A program made the position numbers and the translations under genes. The notes under the pieces are model-generated. The model saw only the letters and a program-made list of their open reading frames with translations. It was not told where the DNA came from and searched no databases. A stretch of DNA of 53,142 bases from Corynebacterium glyciniphilum AJ 3170 (lineage in GTDB: Bacteria > Actinomycetota > Actinomycetes > Mycobacteriales > Mycobacteriaceae): contig NZ_VDYZ01000018.1 in NCBI RefSeq assembly GCF_007673095.1, forward strand, positions 1-53,142, given 5' to 3'. Positions 25,033 to 31,726 of the stretch are shown piece after piece; positions within the stretch are counted from its first letter, which is position 1, and every line of letters begins with the position of its first letter.

Positions 25033-26745
25033 TCAGCGGCCCATCTCGGGTCCAGGACGGCGCCGTGTGACACCTTCCCCGGTATCGGGGCCGTTGTCGC
25101 CCTGGAACCGTGCCAACTGATCCCGACGGAGCTTCTGCTGGGCGACCGTCGACTTCAACCGACTACTGGTGGCCTTGTCGAATGTCTGGCGATCCGTCGG
25201 CGCCATCGCCTTACGCAATGTCAGGACTTCCTTCACCGCCACCTCCGCATCACCGTGCATCTCGTTGACCTCGGCAACCGTCGACCGGAGAGTGCGCTTC
25301 TCAGCTTCAAGCTCGTCCCTGTCCTCGTCGAGCTTTGCTTCCCGGCGGTCCAGGGCCTGCTGCCGCGCCTGGGCCTGTGCCAGGGCTGTAGCGGCCTCCT
25401 GACGGTCCGCGGCGGCCTTGTCCATGTCCGGCTGAAGCTCCGCCCTGACAGCCTGCTCAGTCTCCTCACGGACCTTCTGGCGGAGTGCCGGTGCCTCAGT
25501 CGAGTCGAACTCGGCCTTAGCCTCGGCCCGACCCTGAGTCCGTCCCTCGGACTTACCGACTTCGATGGCCCGCGGGATCATGGTCTTGTTGATCTCACCA
25601 TTGACCTTCTCGACCAGGGCCGCCTTCTCAGACTCCCACTCGGCCCGAGCCTCAGTGGTGACCTTGTCGCGGACCTCCTGTTCGATCTTCGGCCTCTCGG
25701 TGTTCTCCCAATCCTCCGTCAGCTGCTCCGTCGTCCGCCGTGCCTTCCGGAACTCGGCCGCAGCCAGGTCCGCCAGCATCTGCGTGTCCTCGGTCGACTG
25801 AGCAGCCTCCACCATCAACGACTCGGCCTCTTCGCCCAACGTCTCGGCCTCGAGGGTCATCGCCTGCGCTTCCGCATACTCGTCCTTGGGATCTCCCAAC
25901 ATCGAACGGACCGGGTCCGGTTCCTCCTCGATGTCGTACCCACGTTCCAGCATGAACGACCGGAGGTTCGCCTGGTAGGCCCGCATTTTAGTGCGCCCGG
26001 TGATCTGGACGTTCTTGACCTCGCCAGTATCCGGATCCTCGCGTTCGACCGTCACGTCCGCATGCTGACCCCACATCTGCTGGGCTTCGACCCGCAAATA
26101 GTTCTCGTACTTAGGGCTTGGGGCAAAAGTGTCACACATAATGTGAATATGCGGAATACTCTCATCGAAATTTACGGCGAATCCGCTGATGGCATCGTGA
26201 CCGCCGGTCAGGACTTCCGTTTCCAGGTACTCGATCAGATCGTCAAAATACTGCTTCGCCGCGTCCATGTCCTTGACGACCCATCGTGGGCGGTGGCCGA
26301 CGACCCTTTCGGTACCGTCAGAGTTCTTCCGCTTCACCGGGTAGTAATCCGGTACCTTTTCGCAGAGGCTCTTCGGCAGGAACGACACCATCGTCGTCGT
26401 CTCAAACGATTTCACCGACATCTTCCGGTAGACGTTTCCGATACGGCCATCGCCGTACTCGATGACATCTTCGACCTTTGCCGCCTGGTCGATACCGACC
26501 CAGCCGCCGTCACCATCATTCATCTTGCCGTAGTTGAGGTGGGAGTCCGCCTCGACAATGCTCTCATTCCGTGACACCTGCTTGGCCATCCACTCGTCGT
26601 CCAGGTGCCGCAGGCACTCCTGGAGCAACCGGCGGCGGTCGGGCTGGGTCTTTGACGTACGCTTCGCGGGTTCGCCGTGGGCGCCCGACTGCAAGTGTCG
26701 AATGTTGATCCCGGACCGCGACGCGGTCCGAACCGTGGTTGCCAT
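25033..26745 (-). CDS. mobV: MobV/Pre family relaxase
   Basis: This 570-aa protein is a plasmid mobilisation/recombination relaxase. The HUH motif III appears as VNFDESIPHIHIMCD near residues 192-206, with Asn in place of the first His of the usual HxDExxPHxH. The rest of the N-terminal half is the relaxase fold, followed by a long charged coiled coil (about 300-540) and a basic tail. MobV proteins nick oriT and lead the DNA strand into the conjugation channel. The start was chosen from GGAGAGGGG upstream of the ATG. Directly upstream is a dense block of inverted repeats that is a good oriT candidate. Confidence 0.85.
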   Translation of the reverse strand: MATTVRTASRSGINIRHLQSGAHGEPAKRTSKTQPDRRRLLQECLRHLDDEWMAKQVSRNESIVEADSHLNYGKMNDGDGGWVGIDQAAKVEDVIEYGDGRIGNVYRKMSVKSFETTTMVSFLPKSLCEKVPDYYPVKRKNSDGTERVVGHRPRWVVKDMDAAKQYFDDLIEYLETEVLTGGHDAISGFAVNFDESIPHIHIMCDTFAPSPKYENYLRVEAQQMWGQHADVTVEREDPDTGEVKNVQITGRTKMRAYQANLRSFMLERGYDIEEEPDPVRSMLGDPKDEYAEAQAMTLEAETLGEEAESLMVEAAQSTEDTQMLADLAAAEFRKARRTTEQLTEDWENTERPKIEQEVRDKVTTEARAEWESEKAALVEKVNGEINKTMIPRAIEVGKSEGRTQGRAEAKAEFDSTEAPALRQKVREETEQAVRAELQPDMDKAAADRQEAATALAQAQARQQALDRREAKLDEDRDELEAEKRTLRSTVAEVNEMHGDAEVAVKEVLTLRKAMAPTDRQTFDKATSSRLKSTVAQQKLRRDQLARFQGDNGPDTGEGVTRRRPGPEMGR

Positions 26746-26758
26746 GCTGACCCCTCTC

Positions 26759-27096
26759 CGGCGGCACTGCCGCCGTTGCGTGGCCGCTGCCGACAGTGTC
26801 ACGGAGAGGGGTCCCTGGCCCTCCTCCGTGACACTGCCAACACCGACCACCGTGGTGGTGGACTAGCAGGGGACCCTGGCCCTCGCTACTCCACCACCAC
26901 GAAGAGAATCTGGTAGCCCGGGGCCCCCTGCCACATCTTGTGGGGCCCTGCTTCGCTGCCCACAAGATGTAGCACCCAGGCTACCAGATTCTCTTTTAGC
27001 CCCGTAAAGCGAATCCTCCTTCGTCGGATTCGCCGGGGCCCTGCCGGGAGCTCGTCGATGGGCGGGCACTCGGCTCACGCCGAGCACCCTCCCATC
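26759..27096. repeat. Cluster of nested inverted repeats upstream of mobV (oriT candidate)
   Basis: Seven perfect or nearly perfect inverted repeats occur in about 340 bp. They are 26759-26775 (8-bp arms), 26794-26836 (13-bp), 26851-26901 (12-bp plus TAGC/GCTA) and 26902-26995 (17-bp arms). Nested in the last is 26933-26970 (12-bp). Further right are 27009-27033 (8-bp, within GCCCCG/CGGGGC) and 27057-27096 (GATGGG/CCCATC around CTCGGC/GCCGAG). GGGG-CCCTG motifs recur in loops and gaps. No gene is present. The position beside a relaxase gene fits an origin of transfer, but the nic site was not identified. Confidence 0.7.
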
Positions 27097-27299
27097 TCTA
27101 GAAAGAACAAAACCTCGGTCTGACCAGCGCCGTTACCGCCACAGTCCAGCCCCCCACCTCCGGGGGTCACTGACCTCACGGTCAGCGCCACCCTCCGGCA
27201 AAGCATAAGTGCCTAATACGAAGCACCTGCGTCACACTCCCTTATTCTATCTCGGTGGCAATCGGCAAGCCTCAGCCCCCAAGCCGCAAAGGTGACGCC

Positions 27300-27600
27300 G
27301 ACCTGCGAAAACGGGTGTATACACCCCCTCATTTCCGCACACTGAAATCCTCTGACCGCGTATGCATCACTTTGAAAAGTGCTGGTCAGAAGCTCAAACC
27401 CGTATACACCCCATCTGCCGACCTGACGCAGGCTATACACCCACCAGCATGACACCACGGGGTGAATTCATCACCCGGAGGTCGCCTCGAAACAGCCGCC
27501 GAGGGTGAATTCATCACTTCTGAACACGCAGGTCAGAAGCCCATAGGCTAATTCACCCACTCCGGCCATCTGACGCAGTGAATACACCTCCTCTGCAGCC
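27300..27600. repeat. Iteron-like array (two related modules)
   Basis: A palindrome GGGTGTATACACCC (27313-27326) and six further copies of AT[A/T]CACC-type half sites lie near 27403, 27435, 27464, 27509, 27550 and 27582. Two are within near-palindromes built on GGGTGA-ATTCA-TCACCC. The sequences GGTCAGAAGC and TGACGCAG each occur in both halves, showing that the region is two diverged copies of a module of about 150 bp. Iterons of this type usually bind a replication initiator or regulator; the rep gene is 0.8 kb away. Confidence 0.6.
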
Positions 27601-27867
27601 CCAACACACCCAGATCCGACAGTCATGTTGGAGGGGTCATCGGGCAGAGATCTGTCCACCGATCCACACCACCGACACCACATCCGACACCCGTCCAGGA
27701 CGGTGCCCAGGACGCCGACTGAGACCGCCATGGACACCACCACGGGACCGACAGCGCCGGCTCACCGACACCGCCACAGCGGGTGTCACAGACACCCGCG
27801 CATCCGCCCCGACCCCCTCCCAAGGTCACGCCGATGCCTGACCTCCGCCACTACACATCAGCCGCTA

Positions 27868-28355
27868 CTGTCCCTTACGGGACAGTTGCGGAACAGCGCA
27901 GGTGGCAGATACCCGACACTACTGGTGTCGCTTAAGCGCTGGATGTCGCTAGTGCGACTTAGCAGCCAGATAGCGGACACCGCAACAGCCACTTACCGCG
28001 CCCCGTAACTGCCGACCGTGCGATCTGTCTCCTACGAGACAGATACGGGACACTACTGGTGGCCGTTACCAGCCACTACGGTTCGTCACCACCGTTCATG
28101 TGACTTACGAGCCAGTTACCAGACATCTCCAGTGTCTGCTATCTGCTCCCGCACTTAACGGACACTGCAGGAGCGACTTATGAGCCACATACAGTGGCTC
28201 CTGACAGACACATCACCACCGACGCCCGGGGCCATGACACTTACACCCTGAGCCTGCGGACTACATGGATGACCGGGGCCTTACGGCCCCGGATATACCT
28301 ATTAACCATGTGGGCCTTACGGCCCACCTGTATATGTGCGGGCCTTACGGCCCGC
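27868..28355. repeat. Array of short hairpins with TTAC/CTAC loops
   Basis: At least eight short perfect stem-loops occur in 490 bp. CTGTCCC-TTAC-GGGACAG is at 27868, CGACAC/GTGTCG at 27914, GTCGC-TAGT-GCGAC at 27945, and ATCTGTCTC-CTAC with its complement at 28023. A GAGCCAC/GTGGCTC stem is at 28182. Three hairpins with the core GGCC-TTAC-GGCC are at 28273, 28310 and 28338. On the strand that would be transcribed downstream of rep, the loop reads GUAA, a GNRA tetraloop. No gene is present. Possible roles are a single-strand origin, RNA processing signals or protein-binding DNA hairpins. Confidence 0.7.
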
Positions 28356-28378
28356 AATAGGCGTCAAGGGTCAAAGGA

Positions 28379-30640
28379 TCATGCGGCCCCGCCTGAGAGA
28401 ATCACGCGGAGACGTTCGCCCTTTTCGACCTGCTCGGCCTCGCGACGTGCATCAGCTTCCGGGTAGTCGTAAACGATCCCGGGCTGACTGTCATTACTGA
28501 CCGGAAAGTCACCGATCCGCCAAATCCCTGTGGGCTTAACCGGTGCACTCGGAGGGATACGCCCGGCAGCCACACAGGCGCGACGAATATTCCGGAGTTC
28601 AGTACTGAACTCATTCAGGCGAGCACCCAGCTTATTCAGCTCATCCACGTCACGGATAACCGTATCGATGGTTTCTGCGGATACTGTGGTCATTGCCTGC
28701 CACCGCGCACCCAGATCAGCCAGACGCTGGTCCGAATACCAGTCACCCACCGAGTCAAGGTCCAGATTCTCAGTGACGTCCGCGAGATACCGGATCTCCG
28801 AGAGGATCGACGCACGACTGTCCAACCTCACCAGTTCAGCACGACGGCGCAGAAGGCCAGCAGCACGGCTACCCAGCTCCCGGCGCCAGGATTTCATGCC
28901 AGCGCGTGCCTCCATCTGGTCACGCCGTGCCCGAGCGAGTACAGCATCGGTGAACTCCGCTTCCCCGAAGTCACCAGCGGCCTCCCGGACGTATACCAAC
29001 TCCTCGTCCAGCTCACGGGTGCGCTTCTCCAGCTCGGCAAGCTGGTCGCTGATACCGTCCAGTTCGGCCTCCAGGGGCGCCACAGGCCCCTCAGACGCAC
29101 GATGGGTCCGGTAGGCCGCCAGTTCGGCCTCAGCAGCCCGCACACCGATGTCCCAGCCCGGAGTGGTGGTCAGGTCGATGTCGTGGCACCGCTCGTCCAC
29201 AACCTGCGCCAGCACCGGGTGCAGCGCATCTGCGGTGTATTCACCCTCGTCGACAAACGTCCGGTTCAGCTCGAACGACGCAACACCCCGCCTGGTCATC
29301 AGCCGGTGAGTGTACGGATCGGTGTGCTCCACGGACGACACCGAGTACCGCCACGACTCCTCCTGAGTCTCCGGGTTGTCCCGGTGTACCTCAACGACCC
29401 TGGTCAGACGACGGATGAACTGACCCATCGCCTCGTCGATCTCGCCCTTCTTCTGAGCGTAGAAGAAGAACTCCAACGGCGGCGTGGTGTTCGTGATGAC
29501 GATGACCCGGGGAGCGATCCGCTCCTTGTTCCTGTACCGCGCAGCCTGCTGACTCGCTCGGTCCGGGTCCATCAGCATCAGCCATTCACCCGAGGTCATC
29601 GAGTCCACACGTGCCTCGTCAAGGAAGAAAATCTCCTGACCCATGTAGGTGTCGAACACATTCTTCGCCGCCGGGTTGTAGACCTGCCAGGCTTTGCCCG
29701 TGGCCTGCTCAGACAGAGTCACAAGCTGATCACAGAACTGCTCGGCCGCGTAGCTCTTCCCAGTACCGTTGATACCGTGAACATAGACCACTGACGTGCG
29801 GAAATCCCCGCGCTTCAGCGCCGCCGCCGCCAGGTATCCCTGACGCTCGCCATACATCATGAACGCATCATCGACCATCTTGGACGCGTCCGACTTCTCG
29901 TTGGTGTGGATACTGTACGCATTCCACATCCAGTCAGTCGCCATGATCTGCGCCTTCGTGACCTTGCCGGTACGGGCGAGTTCCGCGAGGTAAAACGCCG
30001 TGGGCAGAGTGCTGGCAACCTGCTTGGCAGCCCCGCGTTCACGCCACTGCCGGTACCGCTCGGCGTGGATCTCCCGGTAGTCGGCACCGCGGTATGTGAC
30101 AACCTCGGACGGAGAGTAGCGATACTTGTCCCGGTCCGTCTCGTGGATCAGGTAGCCCAACATGGCGTCCCAGCCATACGGCACCCTCCCACCGGCATTG
30201 GTCGTGACCGGCGAACCGCCCTTCTTCAGCGGCCTCATGAACTCCGGGTCCATACCGATGATCCCGGCGAGCTTCTTGACTGTCTGCGGTGGGTCGATCT
30301 CCAGTGCGAGGTGGTCGTGCTCGGTTTTCGGCTTCTCGATGTACATCCCCTGCGCCTCTGACCACACCTGATGCACGTCCTGATCGTGCCGGACACCGTA
30401 TGCCGTCCTGAGCGTGATGCCTTCCACCGTCAGCCGCTCGTTGATGACGTCGAGGACCGCACCCGGACCCTTCGGCAGCGCCGACAGCTCCTGCTTTGTC
30501 CAGTCCCACCAGCGTGGCAACGGCTGCTCTTCGATGAAGACACGGGAGACCTTCACCTCCCCTGATGCCTTCTTCTTCGCGCTGCCACCCGTTGTGGCCT
30601 TGGTGGACTTCTTGGCCTTCGTCTCAGCCACGGCGACCAC
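28379..30640 (-). CDS. rep: HUH-SF3 replication initiator (Rep)
   Basis: This protein of about 750 aa has a basic N-terminal tail, then an HUH endonuclease domain of Rep_2 type: EHDHLALEI gives the HUH pair near residue 110, and GYLIHETDRDKYRYS near 165 is the conserved segment with the catalytic Tyr. A superfamily 3-like helicase follows, with Walker A GINGTGKS near 290, Walker B EIFFLDEAR near 337 and motif C VITNTTPP near 383, then QFIRRLTRV. The C-terminal third is coiled coil. This domain order is shared by CRESS-type Reps. The GTG start at 30640 is a choice among several; TTG at 30688 and GTG at 30631 are also in frame. CCAATnTGCG iterons sit at its 5' end. Confidence 0.82.
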   Translation of the reverse strand: MVAVAETKAKKSTKATTGGSAKKKASGEVKVSRVFIEEQPLPRWWDWTKQELSALPKGPGAVLDVINERLTVEGITLRTAYGVRHDQDVHQVWSEAQGMYIEKPKTEHDHLALEIDPPQTVKKLAGIIGMDPEFMRPLKKGGSPVTTNAGGRVPYGWDAMLGYLIHETDRDKYRYSPSEVVTYRGADYREIHAERYRQWRERGAAKQVASTLPTAFYLAELARTGKVTKAQIMATDWMWNAYSIHTNEKSDASKMVDDAFMMYGERQGYLAAAALKRGDFRTSVVYVHGINGTGKSYAAEQFCDQLVTLSEQATGKAWQVYNPAAKNVFDTYMGQEIFFLDEARVDSMTSGEWLMLMDPDRASQQAARYRNKERIAPRVIVITNTTPPLEFFFYAQKKGEIDEAMGQFIRRLTRVVEVHRDNPETQEESWRYSVSSVEHTDPYTHRLMTRRGVASFELNRTFVDEGEYTADALHPVLAQVVDERCHDIDLTTTPGWDIGVRAAEAELAAYRTHRASEGPVAPLEAELDGISDQLAELEKRTRELDEELVYVREAAGDFGEAEFTDAVLARARRDQMEARAGMKSWRRELGSRAAGLLRRRAELVRLDSRASILSEIRYLADVTENLDLDSVGDWYSDQRLADLGARWQAMTTVSAETIDTVIRDVDELNKLGARLNEFSTELRNIRRACVAAGRIPPSAPVKPTGIWRIGDFPVSNDSQPGIVYDYPEADARREAEQVEKGERLRVILSGGAA

Positions 30641-30642
30641 CG

Positions 30643-30717
30643 CCAATCTGCGCTCTGAGACCCCTACCTGCGGCCCAATATGCGTCAATCTGCGCCCAAT
30701 ATGCGGTCCAATCTGCG
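30643..30717. repeat. CCAAT[C/A]TGCG iterons at the rep 5' end
   Basis: Five copies of CCAAT[A/C]TGCG (one lacking the first C) begin near 30643, 30675, 30686, 30696 and 30708. The last four are spaced 10-12 bp, close to one helical turn, so a protein could bind on one face. They lie immediately upstream of the proposed rep start and are likely Rep binding sites or an operator. Confidence 0.65.
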
Positions 30718-30913
30718 GCAGCCTTACTGCTGGTCACACCGGTGGGCGACAAGCCGGTGAAACGTACCCTGACCTGCGGAAACGAGCCGCATTGAATACA
30801 GGGTCTCACCGCGCACGCGTTAGGATTTTCCACGGTAGGTGTCGGAAAAGTCTTGACGGTCACCTCGCCGGCGGGGGCGACGGGGATGGCGGGGCGGTTC
30901 AGCGCGGCATGAC

Positions 30914-30943
30914 TTCCGCTACGAACATTGAGTGTGGTACGCT
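30914..30943 (+). promoter_or_regulatory. Extended -10 promoter A facing rep leader
   Basis: TGGTACGCT (extended -10, TACGCT at 30938-30943) is preceded at 18 bp by TTCCGC. The same arrangement occurs at 31536-31564. It would transcribe rightward, opposite to rep, from about 30950. Confidence 0.45.
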
Positions 30944-30949
30944 CAATAT

Positions 30950-31010
30950 CGAAGGAATCGCCGCAGACTTCTTCTTTGACCCCGGAGTTCGCCGCTCCGG
31001 GGTTCTTCTG
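30950..31010 (+). ncRNA. Candidate short RNA A, antisense to the rep leader
   Basis: The interval runs from the predicted start of promoter A to a terminator, giving an RNA of about 60 nt. It lies opposite to the untranslated region between the helix-turn-helix gene and rep. Counter-transcribed RNAs of this size commonly control plasmid copy number. A 58-aa reading frame also covers this stretch, so coding cannot be fully excluded. Confidence 0.35.
30979..31010 (+). terminator. Terminator of short RNA A
   Basis: ACCCCGGAG pairs with CTCCGGGGT across a 7-base loop and is followed by TCTTCTG. The distance from promoter A is consistent with a short transcript. Confidence 0.65.
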
Positions 31011-31021
31011 TGCCAGCATCG

Positions 31022-31237
31022 CTACACACCCCCTCCCACAACTTCCAGACCGTCGACCCACGCGTCCAGGTCGACGACGCGGTAAAGAATGGTGTGGCCG
31101 CCGGGTACGCGGTACCCCCGCGGTCCAGTGCCACGTCGGCGCCACGTGCGTACGGTCGCGGGCGTCACGCCCAGGTACTCAGCTGCATCTTTTGTCGTGA
31201 GCGTGCAGCGACGCTCGATCATGGCCACATCGGGCAT
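31022..31237 (-). CDS. Helix-turn-helix (excisionase-like) protein
   Basis: This 71-aa protein has the compact MerR-like helix-turn-helix of Xis/AlpA/BldC-type proteins: CTLTTKDAAEYLGVTPATVRTWRRRGTGPRGYRVPGG, ending in a small wing and a helix (VDLDAWVDGL). The ATG at 31237 has GGAG eight bases upstream. It lies upstream of rep on the same strand and between two candidate short RNAs. It could be an excisionase, a regulator of rep or a relaxosome protein. Confidence 0.82.
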   Translation of the reverse strand: MPDVAMIERRCTLTTKDAAEYLGVTPATVRTWRRRGTGPRGYRVPGGHTILYRVVDLDAWVDGLEVVGGGV

Positions 31238-31484
31238 GACGGAAACTCCTCGTGTTCGAGTGTTTCCGGCCCGAGTCTGCGTTTCTTTCCGGCGGTGTAT
31301 CTCCGGTGGCACGCGGGCCACGCCTCATCGGACACCATGGGTGCCACCGAGCCTTATGGGAGGACATCTCCCTGCCGGAGTCGGGAATCAAGAGTCAGTC
31401 TGTCGGGCACTGTCCGTGCCCTCTTAGTGGTGTTTCGTCACTTGCCGCCGTAATGGCGTCGACTCGATCTCTATCTTGTGGAAT

Positions 31485-31505
31485 TGTGTTACCCAGAGTA
31501 ACACA
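31485..31505. promoter_or_regulatory. Perfect dyad upstream of a 32-aa ORF
   Basis: TGTGTTAC-CCAGA-GTAACACA is a perfect 8-bp inverted repeat with a 5-bp spacer, ending two bases before an ATG. It is a strong candidate operator for the transcript that ends at the terminator at 31612. Confidence 0.6.
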
Positions 31506-31506
31506 G

Positions 31507-31605
31507 ATGAGCACAACGTTTCAATCTACTCGCGCTTCCGTGAATGCCATTCCCGTGGTACACTCGGAATTGCCTCTCAGAGGCATAACGCTGGAAATCC
31601 ACTGA
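31507..31605 (+). CDS. Possible 32-aa protein
   Basis: ATG at 31507 opens a 32-codon frame (MSTTFQSTRASVN to GITLEIH) ending at TGA 31603-31605, seven bases before a terminator. A perfect dyad ends directly before the ATG, so the transcript would be leaderless. The frame overlaps promoter B. It may be a short leader peptide or spurious. Confidence 0.25.
   Translation: MSTTFQSTRASVNAIPVVHSELPLRGITLEIH
31536..31564 (+). promoter_or_regulatory. Extended -10 promoter B
   Basis: TGGTACACT (TACACT at 31559-31564) is preceded at 17 bp by TTCCGT. CTTCCG, CATT and GTGGTAC are conserved with promoter A at similar spacing. Confidence 0.45.
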
Positions 31606-31640
31606 GAAGTACCCCCGACTCGTCATCGGGGGTTCTTTTC
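31571..31640 (+). ncRNA. Candidate short RNA B
   Basis: The interval runs from the predicted start of promoter B to the terminator at 31612-31639, giving about 70 nt. It is transcribed opposite to the mobile element genes. The arrangement mirrors short RNA A. Confidence 0.35.
31612..31639 (+). terminator. Terminator of short RNA B / 32-aa ORF
   Basis: CCCCCGA and TCGGGGG form a stem with a 7-base loop, followed by TTCTTTTCT. It is a convincing intrinsic terminator. Confidence 0.8.
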
Positions 31641-31680
31641 TATTCACCCCCCTTGCGAGTTCCATTTTCTACCTAAAATA

Positions 31681-31709
31681 ACCCCCGTACCGACATTCGG
31701 TACGGGGGT
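31681..31709 (-). terminator. Terminator after TrbL/VirB6-like gene
   Basis: ACCCCCGTACCG pairs with CGGTACGGGGGT across a 5-base loop. On the minus strand a TTATTTTAG tract follows, eighteen bases after the stop codon of the 1429-aa gene. Confidence 0.85.
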
Positions 31710-31726
31710 CATTCAACACCGACGAG

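Noticed and set aside
26759..28355. CRISPR array
   Set aside because: The repeats are inverted and of different sequence, with no constant direct repeat and no cas genes.
30414..31085. 223-aa frame opposite the rep 5' end
   Set aside because: It is mostly antisense to rep. Its C-terminal 58 residues cover candidate RNA A, and the sequence has no protein-like pattern.
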